From assembly GCF_021869535.1 (NCBI RefSeq), contig NW_026262668.1, positions 10,710,348-10,774,347 of the forward strand: a stretch of 64,000 nucleotides of DNA, read 5' to 3'. This stretch comes from Mytilus californianus (Eukaryota > Mollusca > Bivalvia > Mytilida > Mytilidae). Within the stretch, counting starts at the first letter, position 1; the number at the start of each line of letters is the position of its first letter. Of this stretch, positions 33,950 to 44,400 are shown piece by piece. Made by a program: the position numbers and the translations under genes. The notes under the pieces are model-generated. The model saw only the letters and a program-made list of their open reading frames with translations. It did no database searches and was not told the DNA's origin.

Positions 33950-34215
33950 CGTGTATTATTTGTGAAGTTGATACGGAATATTTATCAACAAGGTCTTGGT
34001 ACCTTCCAATGAACTTTTTTAGAAAAAATGACGAGACGTTTCTGTAGAAATTTCTGTATAAAGTCAGCCTCAAATGAAAAAGGTCGACGAAGAAGAGGAG
34101 CACGGTTGTTTCCTATTGGAACGACGATTGTTTGTTGAAAAAACATCCCCAAAACGTAACAAATATGTTGTCAATCAAGAAATCAAGCATCTTAACAAAT
34201 AAACCAAAAAAAGTA
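33950..34215 (-). pseudogene. PLE reverse transcriptase relic 3, internally deleted
   Basis: On minus: MLDFLIDNIFVTF, then, in another frame, VVPIGNNRAPLL and FSFEADFIQKF (a decayed GIPMGTNCAP-type box), and near 34000 KKFIGRYQDLVDKYSVST. The YIDD region between them is missing, so the copy has an internal deletion as well as frameshifts. Confidence 0.6.
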
Positions 34216-34219
34216 CTGA

Positions 34220-34390
34220 TATATGAGTACTCACATGCAGATACTGAAAGCTAGTCAAAAGCCAAATTTCAACAAAAAATACACATTGTTTCCCTTAGAC
34301 TTAAATATTAATCAATACACCTTTAAGGAATCGGATACAGTGTTAAAGCAGTCTGGGAATAAACATGACTTTGGTTAATGCTTAACTATA
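34220..34390 (+). repeat. Family A repeat, internal fragment
   Basis: GAGTACTCACATGCAGATAC, GCTAGTCAAAAGCCAAA and TTAAATATTAATCAATACAC match the second half of the copy at 1925-2560 (around 2398-2490). Confidence 0.5.
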
Positions 34391-34636
34391 AGTACCGGGA
34401 AAATGTAGGATCATCAATGTTAATGACTTAATAACAATACATCTTTAGTTTTGAAAAAAATCACAATATCACATCTACATATTTGTATTTGAGGTTCTAA
34501 AAATATATATATACTATTAGGATTATTTTCAAACAGATCATTAAATTGTAAACTCCTGCAAATAGCCCAGACCCGCCTTTAGACACATTTTGGCAAATTT
34601 AAAGTATTTATCCAAAAATGTATAACGACATCGTTG

Positions 34637-35455
34637 AAGGGGCATTAGCTGTCAAATTCATGTTCACGAAATTGACTATAATTCTCATATTTGATTTATA
34701 ACATACTAAGACGTATATCCAAATAATAAAAAGTCTAAAATATACAATTTACGATGCACGGACTTGATAATATGTGTCAGAATTTCGTGTATATTTTAGT
34801 CTGGACGCCATTTAATTAACCATCGAGGTGACCTCCGAAGACTGCCGACGGTCATATAACCCGATATAAACATAAACATAGATATAAATAGATAGCGAAC
34901 TCGTGCAATTGGATTTTTCTACGTCTGTATGATTTCATATAATAGGTTTAAAAAATATGTTAATAATCGTTTTTACCTGTATAAGAATGGGTTTTGTAGA
35001 TTGAATCAACCAACCAAATGGTTTACCCTTGTTTAACTTCCAATGTTGACATATTTTCTTTCTAATAGTTGAGCACGCCTAGTTCATGAGTAACCCATCT
35101 CTAGCTAAGGGGTTCTATTGAAGTTCACATGAATACGGATTTAATTTGGCCTTTTTTAATTTTTCTGATTCGAGCGTCACTGACGAGTCTTTTGTAGACG
35201 AAACGCGCGTCTGGCGCAAATACAAAATTTCAATCCTGGTATCTATGATGAGTTTATTAATGAGGTCGAATTATTCACTTGCAAGTGAATAATTTATTAG
35301 CGATGTTTATTTGCTTATTTTGACAAAACAGAACCAAACTGGCTGCTAAAAGCGAATCATTATATCACTATTTCACTTTCATTAATGATTGAACGAAAAA
35401 AAAATCACTTTTTATTTTTTCCTATATCTCGTAGCTAATGCCCCTTTAAGCAAAA
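34637..35455. mobile_element. Family C element with terminal inverted repeats
   Basis: Left end AAGGGGCATTAGCT, right end AGCTAATGCCCCTTT. The interior includes GACGCCATTTAATTAACCAT and GGTGACCTCCGAAGACTG. Partial copies: 53130-53345 on plus and 51877-52510 on minus. Inside sit a hammerhead-like module (35165-35255) and a perfect 26-bp palindrome (35280-35305, half site AATTATTCACTTG). No transposase. About 0.8 kb. Confidence 0.6.
35165..35255 (+). ncRNA. Hammerhead-ribozyme-like core
   Basis: CTGACGA at 35180-35186, a 4-bp stem GTCT/AGAC around TTTGT (35187-35199), GAAAC at 35200-35204, then a short GC-rich stem/loop ACGC...GGCGC. CUGANGA, stem II and GAAA match the hammerhead consensus exactly. 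A pairing stem I is not visible, and the A15.1-U16.1 partner reads C, so cleavage activity is doubtful. Diverged relatives are at 24065-24160, 51600-51660 and 62700-62750 (minus). Confidence 0.45.
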
Positions 35456-35689
35456 GAAAAAAAAAAGTATTTTAGTAAGAGGAATCTCTCAAGTTCTAAC
35501 AAGTATCATTTGCAAATTTATTATCAACATGCCTTCAACAGCAACATGTAGCCCAAATAAAATTTTGATTTACTTATAGTTTATTTGAAAACATGATATA
35601 CAAAATTTGATTGCATAATCATCCAAAATTGGTATTCTGAAACAAGATTGTCGTGTATATTTGATCAGTCCACATATAGATAGGTACAT

Positions 35690-35997
35690 CGGTAGGACTT
35701 GTAGACGTACAAGGGCTGATATAACTAGCAGATGTGCATAGAGAATATCATATGGTTTTTTCAATATCACACACCGTATCAACACTCAACCTATATAAAA
35801 CATATGATATTCTCTATGCAGATGTGCATAGAGAATATCATATGGCTTTTTCAATATCACACACCGTATCAACACTCAACCTATATAATCCCTCGAGCAG
35901 AGCTCTAGGGATTATATTGGTGTCTCGGGTTGATACGGATGTGATATTGAAAAAGCCATATGATATTCTCTATGCACATCTGCTAGTTATATCAGCC
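35690..35997. mobile_element. Fold-back element with nested repeats
   Basis: Outer arms GATATAACTAGCAGATGTGC (about 35717) and GCACATCTGCTAGTTATATC (about 35975) mirror each other and continue as AGAGAATATCATATGG. Inside, a segment with TTTTTCAATATCACACACCG and ACCTATATAA is directly repeated (35757 and 35847). ATAATCCCTCGAGCAGAGCT is followed by its near inverse CTCTAGGGATTAT. The right end abuts minisatellite array 4. Confidence 0.7.
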
Positions 35998-36585
35998 TTT
36001 GTACGTCTACAAGTCCTACCAACCTTTACACATCTGTCAGTTCTATCAACCTTTGCACATCTGTCAGTCCTATCAACCATTGCACATCTGTCAGTCCAAT
36101 CAACCTTTTCACATCTGCCAGTCCTGCCAACCTTTGCACATCTGTCAATCCTATCAACTTTTGCACATCTGTCAGTCCAATCAACCTTTGCACATCTGTA
36201 AGTCATATCAACCTTTGCAAATCTGTCAGTCCTACCAACCTTTTCACATGTCAGTCCTATCAACCTTTGCACATCTGTCAGTCCTATCAACCTTTGCACA
36301 TCTGTCATTCCTATCAACCTTTGCACATAGAACAGTCCAATCAACCGTTGCACATCTGTCAGTCCTATAAACCTCTGTACATCTGCCATTCCTATCAACC
36401 TCTGTACTTCTGCCAGTCCAATCAACCTGCACACATCTGTCAGGTCCTATCAACCTTTGCACATCTGTCAGCCAGTCAACCTTTGCACATCTGTCAGCCA
36501 GTCAACCTTTGCACATCTGTCAGTTCTATCAACCTTTGCATATATGCCAGTCCTATCAATATTTGCACATATGCACATACACAGG
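35998..36585 (+). repeat. 27-bp minisatellite, array 4 (about 21 copies)
   Basis: Same unit as arrays 1-3, with more divergence and some shortened copies near 36240 and 36440-36520. Followed at 36680 by a SINE module, as in the other two units, but no sHSP gene follows in the window. Confidence 0.88.
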
Positions 36586-36679
36586 TACGACTAATGTTGT
36601 AAAAGATTGACACCTTTCTTTTATTTGTTATTCATACCACGTAATGAAAAAGACCGTATTGACCTATGATAATATGAAT

Positions 36680-37065
36680 AAATACATATATTATAAATAT
36701 AATTTCTAATGAGTTGAATACAAGATGAGGATGTTGGATTGGTACTTAACGTCCAGTGGTAAATATTACATGCATATCAGGACGGGATAATGTTAACGTG
36801 CTATGCATATGAACACTTCTTTGTATTAGACCGACACGCAGAGCCGAATTTTTAACGTGCTTGTTCACAAGGTAAATGTACACATAAAGACATGCCACCC
36901 TGCCTGAACACAATATTACGAATAGTCTTTGCACTTACTCCTCAATTCCGAGTGTTGAGCGGAGAAGCTGTAAATACCAATTTTCAACTCTTCGGTTTGA
37001 ACCGACAAGGTACCGAACCCTTCTATGAGACCACTGAGGCGGTTTCTAATTCAAGGTGTTTACTT
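36680..37065 (-). mobile_element. tRNA-derived SINE, most complete minus-strand copy
   Basis: On minus it starts near 37065 with GAAACCGCCTCAGTGGTCTC and a box-B-like GGTTCGGTACC / GGTTCAAACC region. It passes through GCTTCTCCGCTCAACACTC and GTGTTCAGGCAGGG and ends with CTGGACGTTAAGTACC. The same head-to-body order on plus is at 50355-50570. Internal promoter boxes are degenerate. Confidence 0.6.
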
Positions 37066-37618
37066 TCAATATATTATTATATAAAACGATCAATGATATT
37101 CAACAAACCATGAAATTGTTTAAACTTTGAATTATCGTTAAAGAGTTTTTTAAGGGAAGGTATATTTTACTTTAATGGTGTCACTTAGTTGTTTATGTGG
37201 TAACGAATGGAATTGCCTAATTCGAAACATCACTTCCGACCAGGAATAATGTTGACATTTTGATACAGTTAAAGGGTCCGTGTCATAACATACTGGAACA
37301 TAAAGTTTGCCGAAGCTTGATTTAACAGCAGACATGTTTTTATCGTAAACTGAGTATTGTATTCTATTCAACTGTTTGTGTTCACTCAACAGGATAAACG
37401 TATTGAAGTTATAGGATCTACCAACATATATACAGGTATTTAACTTTTCATCTGTAAGTTTTTTGTGTAATTGTTCATAATGTCAATGATTACAAATGTT
37501 TAAGCAATTAAAAATTTCGTACCAATATCGTATTGCCCGAAAGACATTTGCTTTTGGTTTTAACAATTTCAATTCCGTACTTTTACAATCTTTTATAAAC
37601 AGGCTATTACATAGCATC

Positions 37619-37700
37619 AACTATGTCTAGAGAGCTAGCCTTATCCCGAACGGACAACAACTATGTCTAGAGAGATAGCCTTATCCCGAACAGACAACAA
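37619..37700 (+). repeat. 40-bp tandem duplication
   Basis: CTATGTCTAGAGAG, then TAGCCTTATCCCGAAC, starts at 37621 and again at 37661; two copies differing at two positions. Confidence 0.9.
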
Positions 37701-37749
37701 CTATTCTTGGTTTGAACTGGGAGTTCATTGTGTACTTCGTTTGTCTAAA

Positions 37750-38565
37750 ACATATATGTTAGTACCAGCTTAACCACATAAAAACGTTCAAAGCGTCAGC
37801 TTATCAACAGAACACAATGATATAATGTGAGCTTAACCACAGAACTACGTACAAAGCGTCAGCTTACCGACAGAACACAATGGTATGTTAGATTAACCAC
37901 AGAACTACATACAAAGCGTCAGATCATCAACAGAACAACGTAGTATAATGTGAGATTAACCACAGAACTACGCACAAAGCGTCATCTTACTAACAGAACA
38001 CAATGGTATAATGTGAGCTAAACCAAAGAACTACGTACAAAGCGTCAGCTTACCAACAGAACACAATGGTATAATGTAAGATTAATCAGAGAATAACGTA
38101 CAAAGCGTCAGATCATCAACAGAACACAATTGTATTATGTGAGATTTATAACAACAGAGCTACGTACAAAGCGTCAGATCATCAATAGAACAACGTAGTA
38201 TAATGTGAGATTAACCACAGAACTACGCACAAAGCGTCATCCTACTAACAGAACACAATGGTATAATGTGAGCTAAACCAAAGAACTACGTACAAAGCGT
38301 CAGCTTACCAACAGAACACAATGGTATAATGTGAGATTAATCACAGAACTACGTGCAAAGCGTTAGCTTGCCAACAGAATACAATGGTATAATGTTAGAT
38401 TAACCACATAATAACGTACAAAGCGTCAGATCATCAACAGAACACAATTGTATTATGTGAGATTTATAACAACAGAGCTACGTACAAAGCGTCAGATCAT
38501 CAATAGAACAACGTAGTACAATGTGAGATTAACCACAGAACTACGTACAAAGCGACAAATTATCA
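37750..38565 (+). repeat. 63-bp minisatellite with higher-order pattern (about 13 copies)
   Basis: Unit contains ACAGAACACAATGGTATAAT, GTGAGATTAACCACAGAAC and TACGTACAAAGCGTCAG. A run of four variants (ATCATCAACAGAACAACGTA first) starting at about 37921 recurs at about 38174, roughly 254 bp later, so blocks of four units were copied. It runs directly into a PLE 3' module. Confidence 0.88.
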
Positions 38566-38569
38566 ACAG

Positions 38570-38870
38570 AATACCAATTGTCGTTACTAAAATCCCGTCC
38601 ATTTTCCCCCAATATGACCTACCGAATGAGATTTATCCCTGGGTTTGTACTTACATTAACAACACGACGGGTGCCACTAGTGGAGCAGGATCTGCTTACC
38701 CTTCCGGAGCACCTGAGATCACCGCCGGTTTTGGTGGGGTTGTGTTTTGTTTACTGTTGTTTTGTTTTTCGTCGTTTTTCGTTTTTTGCCACGGTATTGT
38801 CTGCTTGTTTTCAACCTATGAGTTTGAATATCCCTTTGGTATCTTTTTCCTCTCTTTTGCTATTATGATG
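38570..38870 (+). repeat. PLE 3' module on plus
   Basis: TGTCGTTACTAAAATCCCGT, GACCTACCGAATGAG, ACAACACGACGGGTGCC, GGAGCAGGATCTGCTTACCC and TTGAATATCCCTTTGGTATC match 52795-53090, which directly follows PLE coding sequence. Confidence 0.65.
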
Positions 38871-39184
38871 AAATTTATGCAAGAATTCATCATTATTGTG
38901 AACAGGAATCCTTTAAAAATGCAAGAAAATATGGTTGGTGAACACATTAACTTCATTTTTAATATAAAAAAAAAACATAGATCCCGGTACTTTTGTTATA
39001 CGTTTTCAGGTAATGATAAATGTCAAATAACTATAAAAATTCCAACAAAAGTAACTCTGAGTATCTTATAGATACAATAAGATACTTTTTCATAAGGAAA
39101 ATGCAATTGAAACAAAGAAAAGCAAAAAATATTCAGGCCGACGCTGTCGCCATTAAAGTACCCGACGAAATGCACCGTGTTTGA
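38871..39184. other. No gene recognised
   Basis: AT-rich; the frame 38523-39071 that spans it begins in the minisatellite and crosses the PLE module, so it is not a gene. Confidence 0.5.
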
Positions 39185-39480
39185 CTGCTGTACCCCTATT
39201 TTTGACATTTTTACCTATTATGTCTGTTTGTTTTGTTCACACATCGTTGTCAATATAATGGAATTTTATACGACTGTCATACAAGTGAGAAGTTCAGCTA
39301 GCTATAAAACTAGGTTTGATCCACCATTTTCTACTTAAGAAAATGCCTGTACCAAGTCAGGAATATGACAGTTGTTATCCAATCGTTTGATGTGTTTGAG
39401 CTTTTGATTTTGACATTTGATTAGGGACATTCCGTTTTGAATTTTCCTCGGATTTCAGTATTTTTGTGATTTTACTTTTT
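39185..39480 (-). repeat. Family B repeat, minus copy
   Basis: Reverse of 33185-33560, including GTCATATTCCTGACTTGGTA and CCTATTATGTCTGTTTGTTT as read on the appropriate strands. Confidence 0.7.
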
Positions 39481-40007
39481 TTTTGTACATTGCGTTTGGT
39501 ACCATTCTTACTTCAAACCAACGGGACAGATACATTTAAAGCAAACATTTTTTAATTTGACTAGTTTTATATTTCCTTTTTCTGTATTTTGTTTTTTTTT
39601 TTCACGGAATAATGATTAGGTGTATTTTGGTTATGTATGTCGCTGGGATATGGTCTCATTACATATACCCGACATCTCCTTAATTAATATGTTAAGGCAA
39701 TCAAAACCCTAGTTACTTTTCATAAGCTGTATAGTTATTTTCATGAAGACACTAATCAAAAATGACTAGCGGCCGATTTATGTTCAAACAAAACATCAAC
39801 GTAATTTTGCACGCAAATGCTTGGATTCATATGCTAATTGAATGATATTTCCAAGAGATGAATTTGTTAGCAAGATATTCGAATGTTGAGTAACATCTGC
39901 GGCTCTTTTCATAAAAAATATTAAGAGTAAAAATATTCGTAAGATCCACAGAAGTTCTGTGCATACAAAAATATAACGAATTTTCGAAATAATTTCTAAA
40001 TTTTCTA
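39481..40007. other. No gene recognised
   Basis: AT-rich; the short minus frame 39796-40056 has no motif that I recognise. Confidence 0.4.
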
Positions 40008-40150
40008 AATAAGGAAATTCCTGTACCAAGTCAGGAATATGACAGTTGTTTTCCATTCGTTTGATGTGTTTGAGCTTTTGATTTTGCCATTTGATAAGGG
40101 ACTTTCCGTTTTGAGTTTTCCTTGGATATCGGTATTTTTGTTATTTTACT
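40008..40150 (-). repeat. Family B repeat, short minus copy
   Basis: CCTGTACCAAGTCAGGAATA, GTTTGATGTGTTTGAGCTTT and GACTTTCCGTTTTGAGTTTT as at 39340-39470. Confidence 0.7.
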
Positions 40151-40429
40151 TTTCATCGATTATTTGATGATTTCGCATCTGAACATATTTTGATGATTTC
40201 GCATCTGGATATTTATTGTTATTTCAAAAGAAGCTTTTTGGTGAGATTAAATTAAATCATATTTTAAACAAATTGTTACCAATCTTTATGCAAAACACTT
40301 TCATTTTGTGAAAGCTAAAAAATCTTCAAATATACCAAGCTTATAATTATTTGACGCAGGACGCACGTTCCTGTATTCAACAGACTCACCAGTGACGCAT
40401 GTAAACATAGAGGTGCTGACAACTGGGCT

Positions 40430-40545
40430 AACTCATCAAATGTACTACGGTGATCTCAGGTGCTCTAGAGTTGTGTTACTCATATAAATTACGTTGACAA
40501 GTTATATCATTTGATTAGGCATCACATACTAGCGGAGTGGTTATT
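40430..40545 (-). repeat. PLE 3' module fragment
   Basis: GGTGATCTCAGGTGCTCTAG, then GTTACTCATATAAATTACGT and TTAGGCATCACATACTAGCG parallel 32205-32335. Confidence 0.45.
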
Positions 40546-40859
40546 GACTCTTATCTAACACTAAGACATCACAAAATTAATAGTTTACTTTACTTTAAAA
40601 TGTTTTGTGTATTACGACCCTACTACATGTAATTTAAATCATCAATTATTTTAACTGTTCGTTGGTGTCGTTAAGTACATGATTAGATATATAAATAAAC
40701 CAACAAACTTCGCTAGTCTTCTGTGTTAACGAACACATTTTGACCCTAATATATGAATGTGCACCCTATTATATATCTTTGTTTACGACATATGGTTTAG
40801 AAAGACAAAACGGGGATGTAAGAACGTAAACCTGGCTTAACCCTAACATTTTGTACCTG

Positions 40860-40990
40860 TGTAACCGGAGAGCATGATTCGTATTACAAAATCATCTCCT
40901 CCGGAATTCCAACCGGGACCTCTGTGTTACAGGGCAGCGCTCTAACCGACTGAGATAAAGAAGTACTTCCCTAGCTCAACCGCTTACGGC
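40860..40990 (-). mobile_element. tRNA-like SINE head or tRNA pseudogene
   Basis: On minus: TATCTCAGTCGGTTAGAGCG (box-A-like) and GGTCCCGGTTGGAATTCC (box-B-like), about 32 bp apart. The anticodon arm does not form a normal 5-bp stem with 7-base loop, and the acceptor ends do not pair, so a functional tRNA is not supported. Confidence 0.5.
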
Positions 40991-41476
40991 TGGCTAAGTA
41001 TCTACTATATGTACTAATGGAAGCAATCCCGTCACACCTGTTCCAATTAAACCATATGTTGTTGTTTGTTGTTTTTTGTCTTTGATTAAATTTAATTTTG
41101 TCAGAAAAATATAGAGTTGGTGGTTGATGTGGTCTGTTGTAATGTCCATTATTTTTTTGTTCCCGTTAAACTTTTTTATGTATCATTGTCATTATTGTCA
41201 TAACTACAACTGGATCGCGAAAATTTCGAAAATAGAACCACGAAAGACACACACGCACAATAAAAAAATATTTCAGTAAAGGAAATTAGAAATACCACCT
41301 CAAGACTCTTCACAGTACAAACCTGCCATAGAATATATGCCTACATATATTATAAACAGGACAGTCTTCATAGTCAATAAAATGCTTGGTTCAATATAAT
41401 TATGGATTCTAAGATCAAATGCAAAATGTAAAGTTCGTTCAAATTAGATGCTTATAATTTCAAACGAGTCTTTCAA
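40991..41476. other. Region 3' of the dehydratase gene
   Basis: Nothing recognised beyond the probable 3' untranslated region of the minus-strand gene near 41350-41476. Confidence 0.35.
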
Positions 41477-44400
41477 TCACCATCCCTTTGTTGGTCTCCA
41501 CATATCAACTATCTTGTTTCCAGAATGCACATAGAAAACAGTGTGTTGACATGCTGTGGCACATGACTACAACAGAATGTACATGTAATAAAATAGATTT
41601 TTGCTGCAATATGTTGATGACGAAATACGTATTTTAGATAATTACATATCGATATATTTGAGGCCTTGATAGTAACGCTCATATATAAACAAGTAGTTTG
41701 GTTTCCCTTTGACTTCGTATATTAGTAGAGAGTTAAGTCTTGGAGCTAAATTTTATTGAAACACAAAATCAAGATTGCGCTGTTGGAGTTTCCTTAAGTT
41801 GATTTCTGTTGAGTTATGGTTGATTGGTGAGGTTTTTTTTTATTCAGGTAGTGTCTAGTTCCCATTGTAACCTTTGTGTAGAAACTGTACCCGTGTCGAC
41901 TGAGTTTTCCTATGACGTTTTGACGTATGGCGGCTACAAATCTCAGTTAATACGTTACCCTCGTATATGTTCACACTATAACTTAATAAATAGGGTGTGC
42001 TCCTAACATAAAAACATCACGAATTGGTTGACCGATACGATGCGTCGTTGTCTCAACTCACTAGCGACATGTTTTAATGGTCTTTTATCTTAAGATACCA
42101 TGATGAGCGTGAATTTACATGGCTGATGATACATGTATATCAGGAGACGCTTACCCTGTCGACGCACAAAGTCTCACTTATCCTGAAATTCATGCGATTC
42201 CCTCGGTGTTTATTACTTGGATTTGTCTCTTCAATATCGATTTACGAAATTTGAACGTTGTTAAACTACTGTGGCTTTAAGTTCCGACAGTTTTCAACTT
42301 TAATTTGTCGGCGATTCAGATCTTTTAGATGAATGAATTTATAAATTTATTGAGTACTTGTATATGTAACTTACATGCCAAGGAGAGATAAATAGTTGGG
42401 ATCCAATGGGATATCTGTCATAGTTCAATTTCTCTCCGGATTTTGTTGTTACTTTGCCGATTTCTTGTGAAAATCCGATAATTCTAAAATGTATAAAAAA
42501 ACTACTGCAGTATTATATTACGATATAATAGTAATTGCTTCTATTTAAATACAAAACCTGTAATCAGTTGATATTAACAATACTAATGCTAACAGCTACA
42601 CAACAAATAATTTCCCTAAAAAATTATTCATGATGTGAAATGATAGAATTTGAGTATAGCTGGTTGAATAGATTACTCCTCTTTATATTTTGTAAAAAAA
42701 TTACGTGTATTATTGTGTATTATATTTCAGTTGGATCATGTTCTTATACAATAGATTTTAAAGTTTAAACCTGGTCACTTTCATCGAAATTCTAAAAATT
42801 GCATTTTTTGGGTTAAAGGAATTATCTTTCCAGCCATTCATAAACCAAATCAATTTTCTGGTAACTACCAAAGATACTAGTGATATATTTCCTATGTTTT
42901 TAAACTGGAAATTTCAAAATTCGCACCATTGTATCAATAAGATTTAAAAGCTTACTTTAAATCAGGGTTGTCTTGGAAAGAAGAAAAATCATCTGGGTTA
43001 TCTGCCATTCCATCATAACTAAGAGCCAAAAATCCACAATCTATCAAAAAGATATTATGGCTCGGTTTATGACCAATTACTCGTGTTGTAAGACGACAGG
43101 CAATCTCATCTCTGCTACAACTACCAATGGTAGACTGTTGTACATCTGAAATAATGATCATAGCCTAGGTTTAGGAGAAAACGCAATTTCAGGGCCTTTG
43201 TGTGTCTGTTCATCAATGTATCTGCACCACCAAAATGTATGTTAAAGCTTATGTAAAGAATTTGTTATAATAATATATCCTTAAATGAAAGTACATAACC
43301 GTATAACACGACTTCTTACAGCTTTACTATTTAGTGATCTGATTGGATTTATTCATAGGTGACGCTACGGTTTTAGTAGTGATGTATATATAGCATGTTT
43401 AAGATACTAATTATATATCATAAAGGGAATCAGAATATTTTATTCAGAGGACATAAAAAAAAACCCAACTAAACAAAAAAACAAAAAAGCGATGTTTACC
43501 ACTTTTTAAAACGTCACTATTTTCGAGTAATATTACATTACCTTGCATTAACGAAGACAATATTGCTCTCTAACGTCAGATTATGTTCCAGAGGGAATAT
43601 CATTGCTGTACACTAATACTAGTTACTTATATTGTTGGACTCTATGCGTATTTATCCCGACTTCATTTATATATTCATTTATTAAATCATTTCATATCAA
43701 TGACAAAACTGCGTGGTTCGGAAACCTCGAAGACAAAAAAAAAAAAAAAAAAAAAAAACACAACAAAAATAACCCAATGAATTAAACAAACAAACCATAG
43801 AAGATATAATTTCCAGGATGAAACTCAGTCAAAACATTCATACTTTCATGTGGGCGTGAACAACTTGGTGTATTACCAATGGCTAACGTTCTGCATTCTA
43901 TTTTGTTGTCAGTTAACCTATAATAGTAAACAAACAATTAAAACAAAAGACTCTATATGAGTTAAGCAAACATTTTTTAAAAGAACGTTTTACTCTTCAA
44001 AAAAAAGTAAGATAACAAAAATACATAACTCCAAGGAAAATTCAAAACGGAAAGTTCTTATCAAATGGCAAAAACAAAAGCTCAAACACATGAAACGAAT
44101 GGAAAACAACTGTCACATTTCTGACTTGGTATAGGCATTTCCTTTTATAGAAAATGGTGGTGTTTTATAGCTAGCTAAACCTCTCACTTGAATGACAGTC
44201 GCATAAAATTCCATTAAATTGACAACAATATGTGAACAAAACAAACAGACATAATAGGTAAAAATGTCAAAATTGGAGTACAACAGTCAACACTGTGTTA
44301 TAATCTTAATCACTATAAAAACAAAAAAAATATGTCAACAAAAATAAACAAAATTGCATATAGACAAAGCACATAAGCAAAAGTGAACGACAAGAATACA

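Noticed and set aside
3885-36585. CRISPR-like arrays
   Set aside because: Units are contiguous 27-bp tandem repeats with no unique spacers, in a eukaryotic context.
38523-39071. 182-codon open frame as a gene
   Set aside because: Begins in the 63-bp minisatellite and crosses a PLE untranslated module; no motif.
40860-40990. Functional tRNA gene
   Set aside because: Box-like motifs exist, but the anticodon arm and acceptor stem do not fold correctly.
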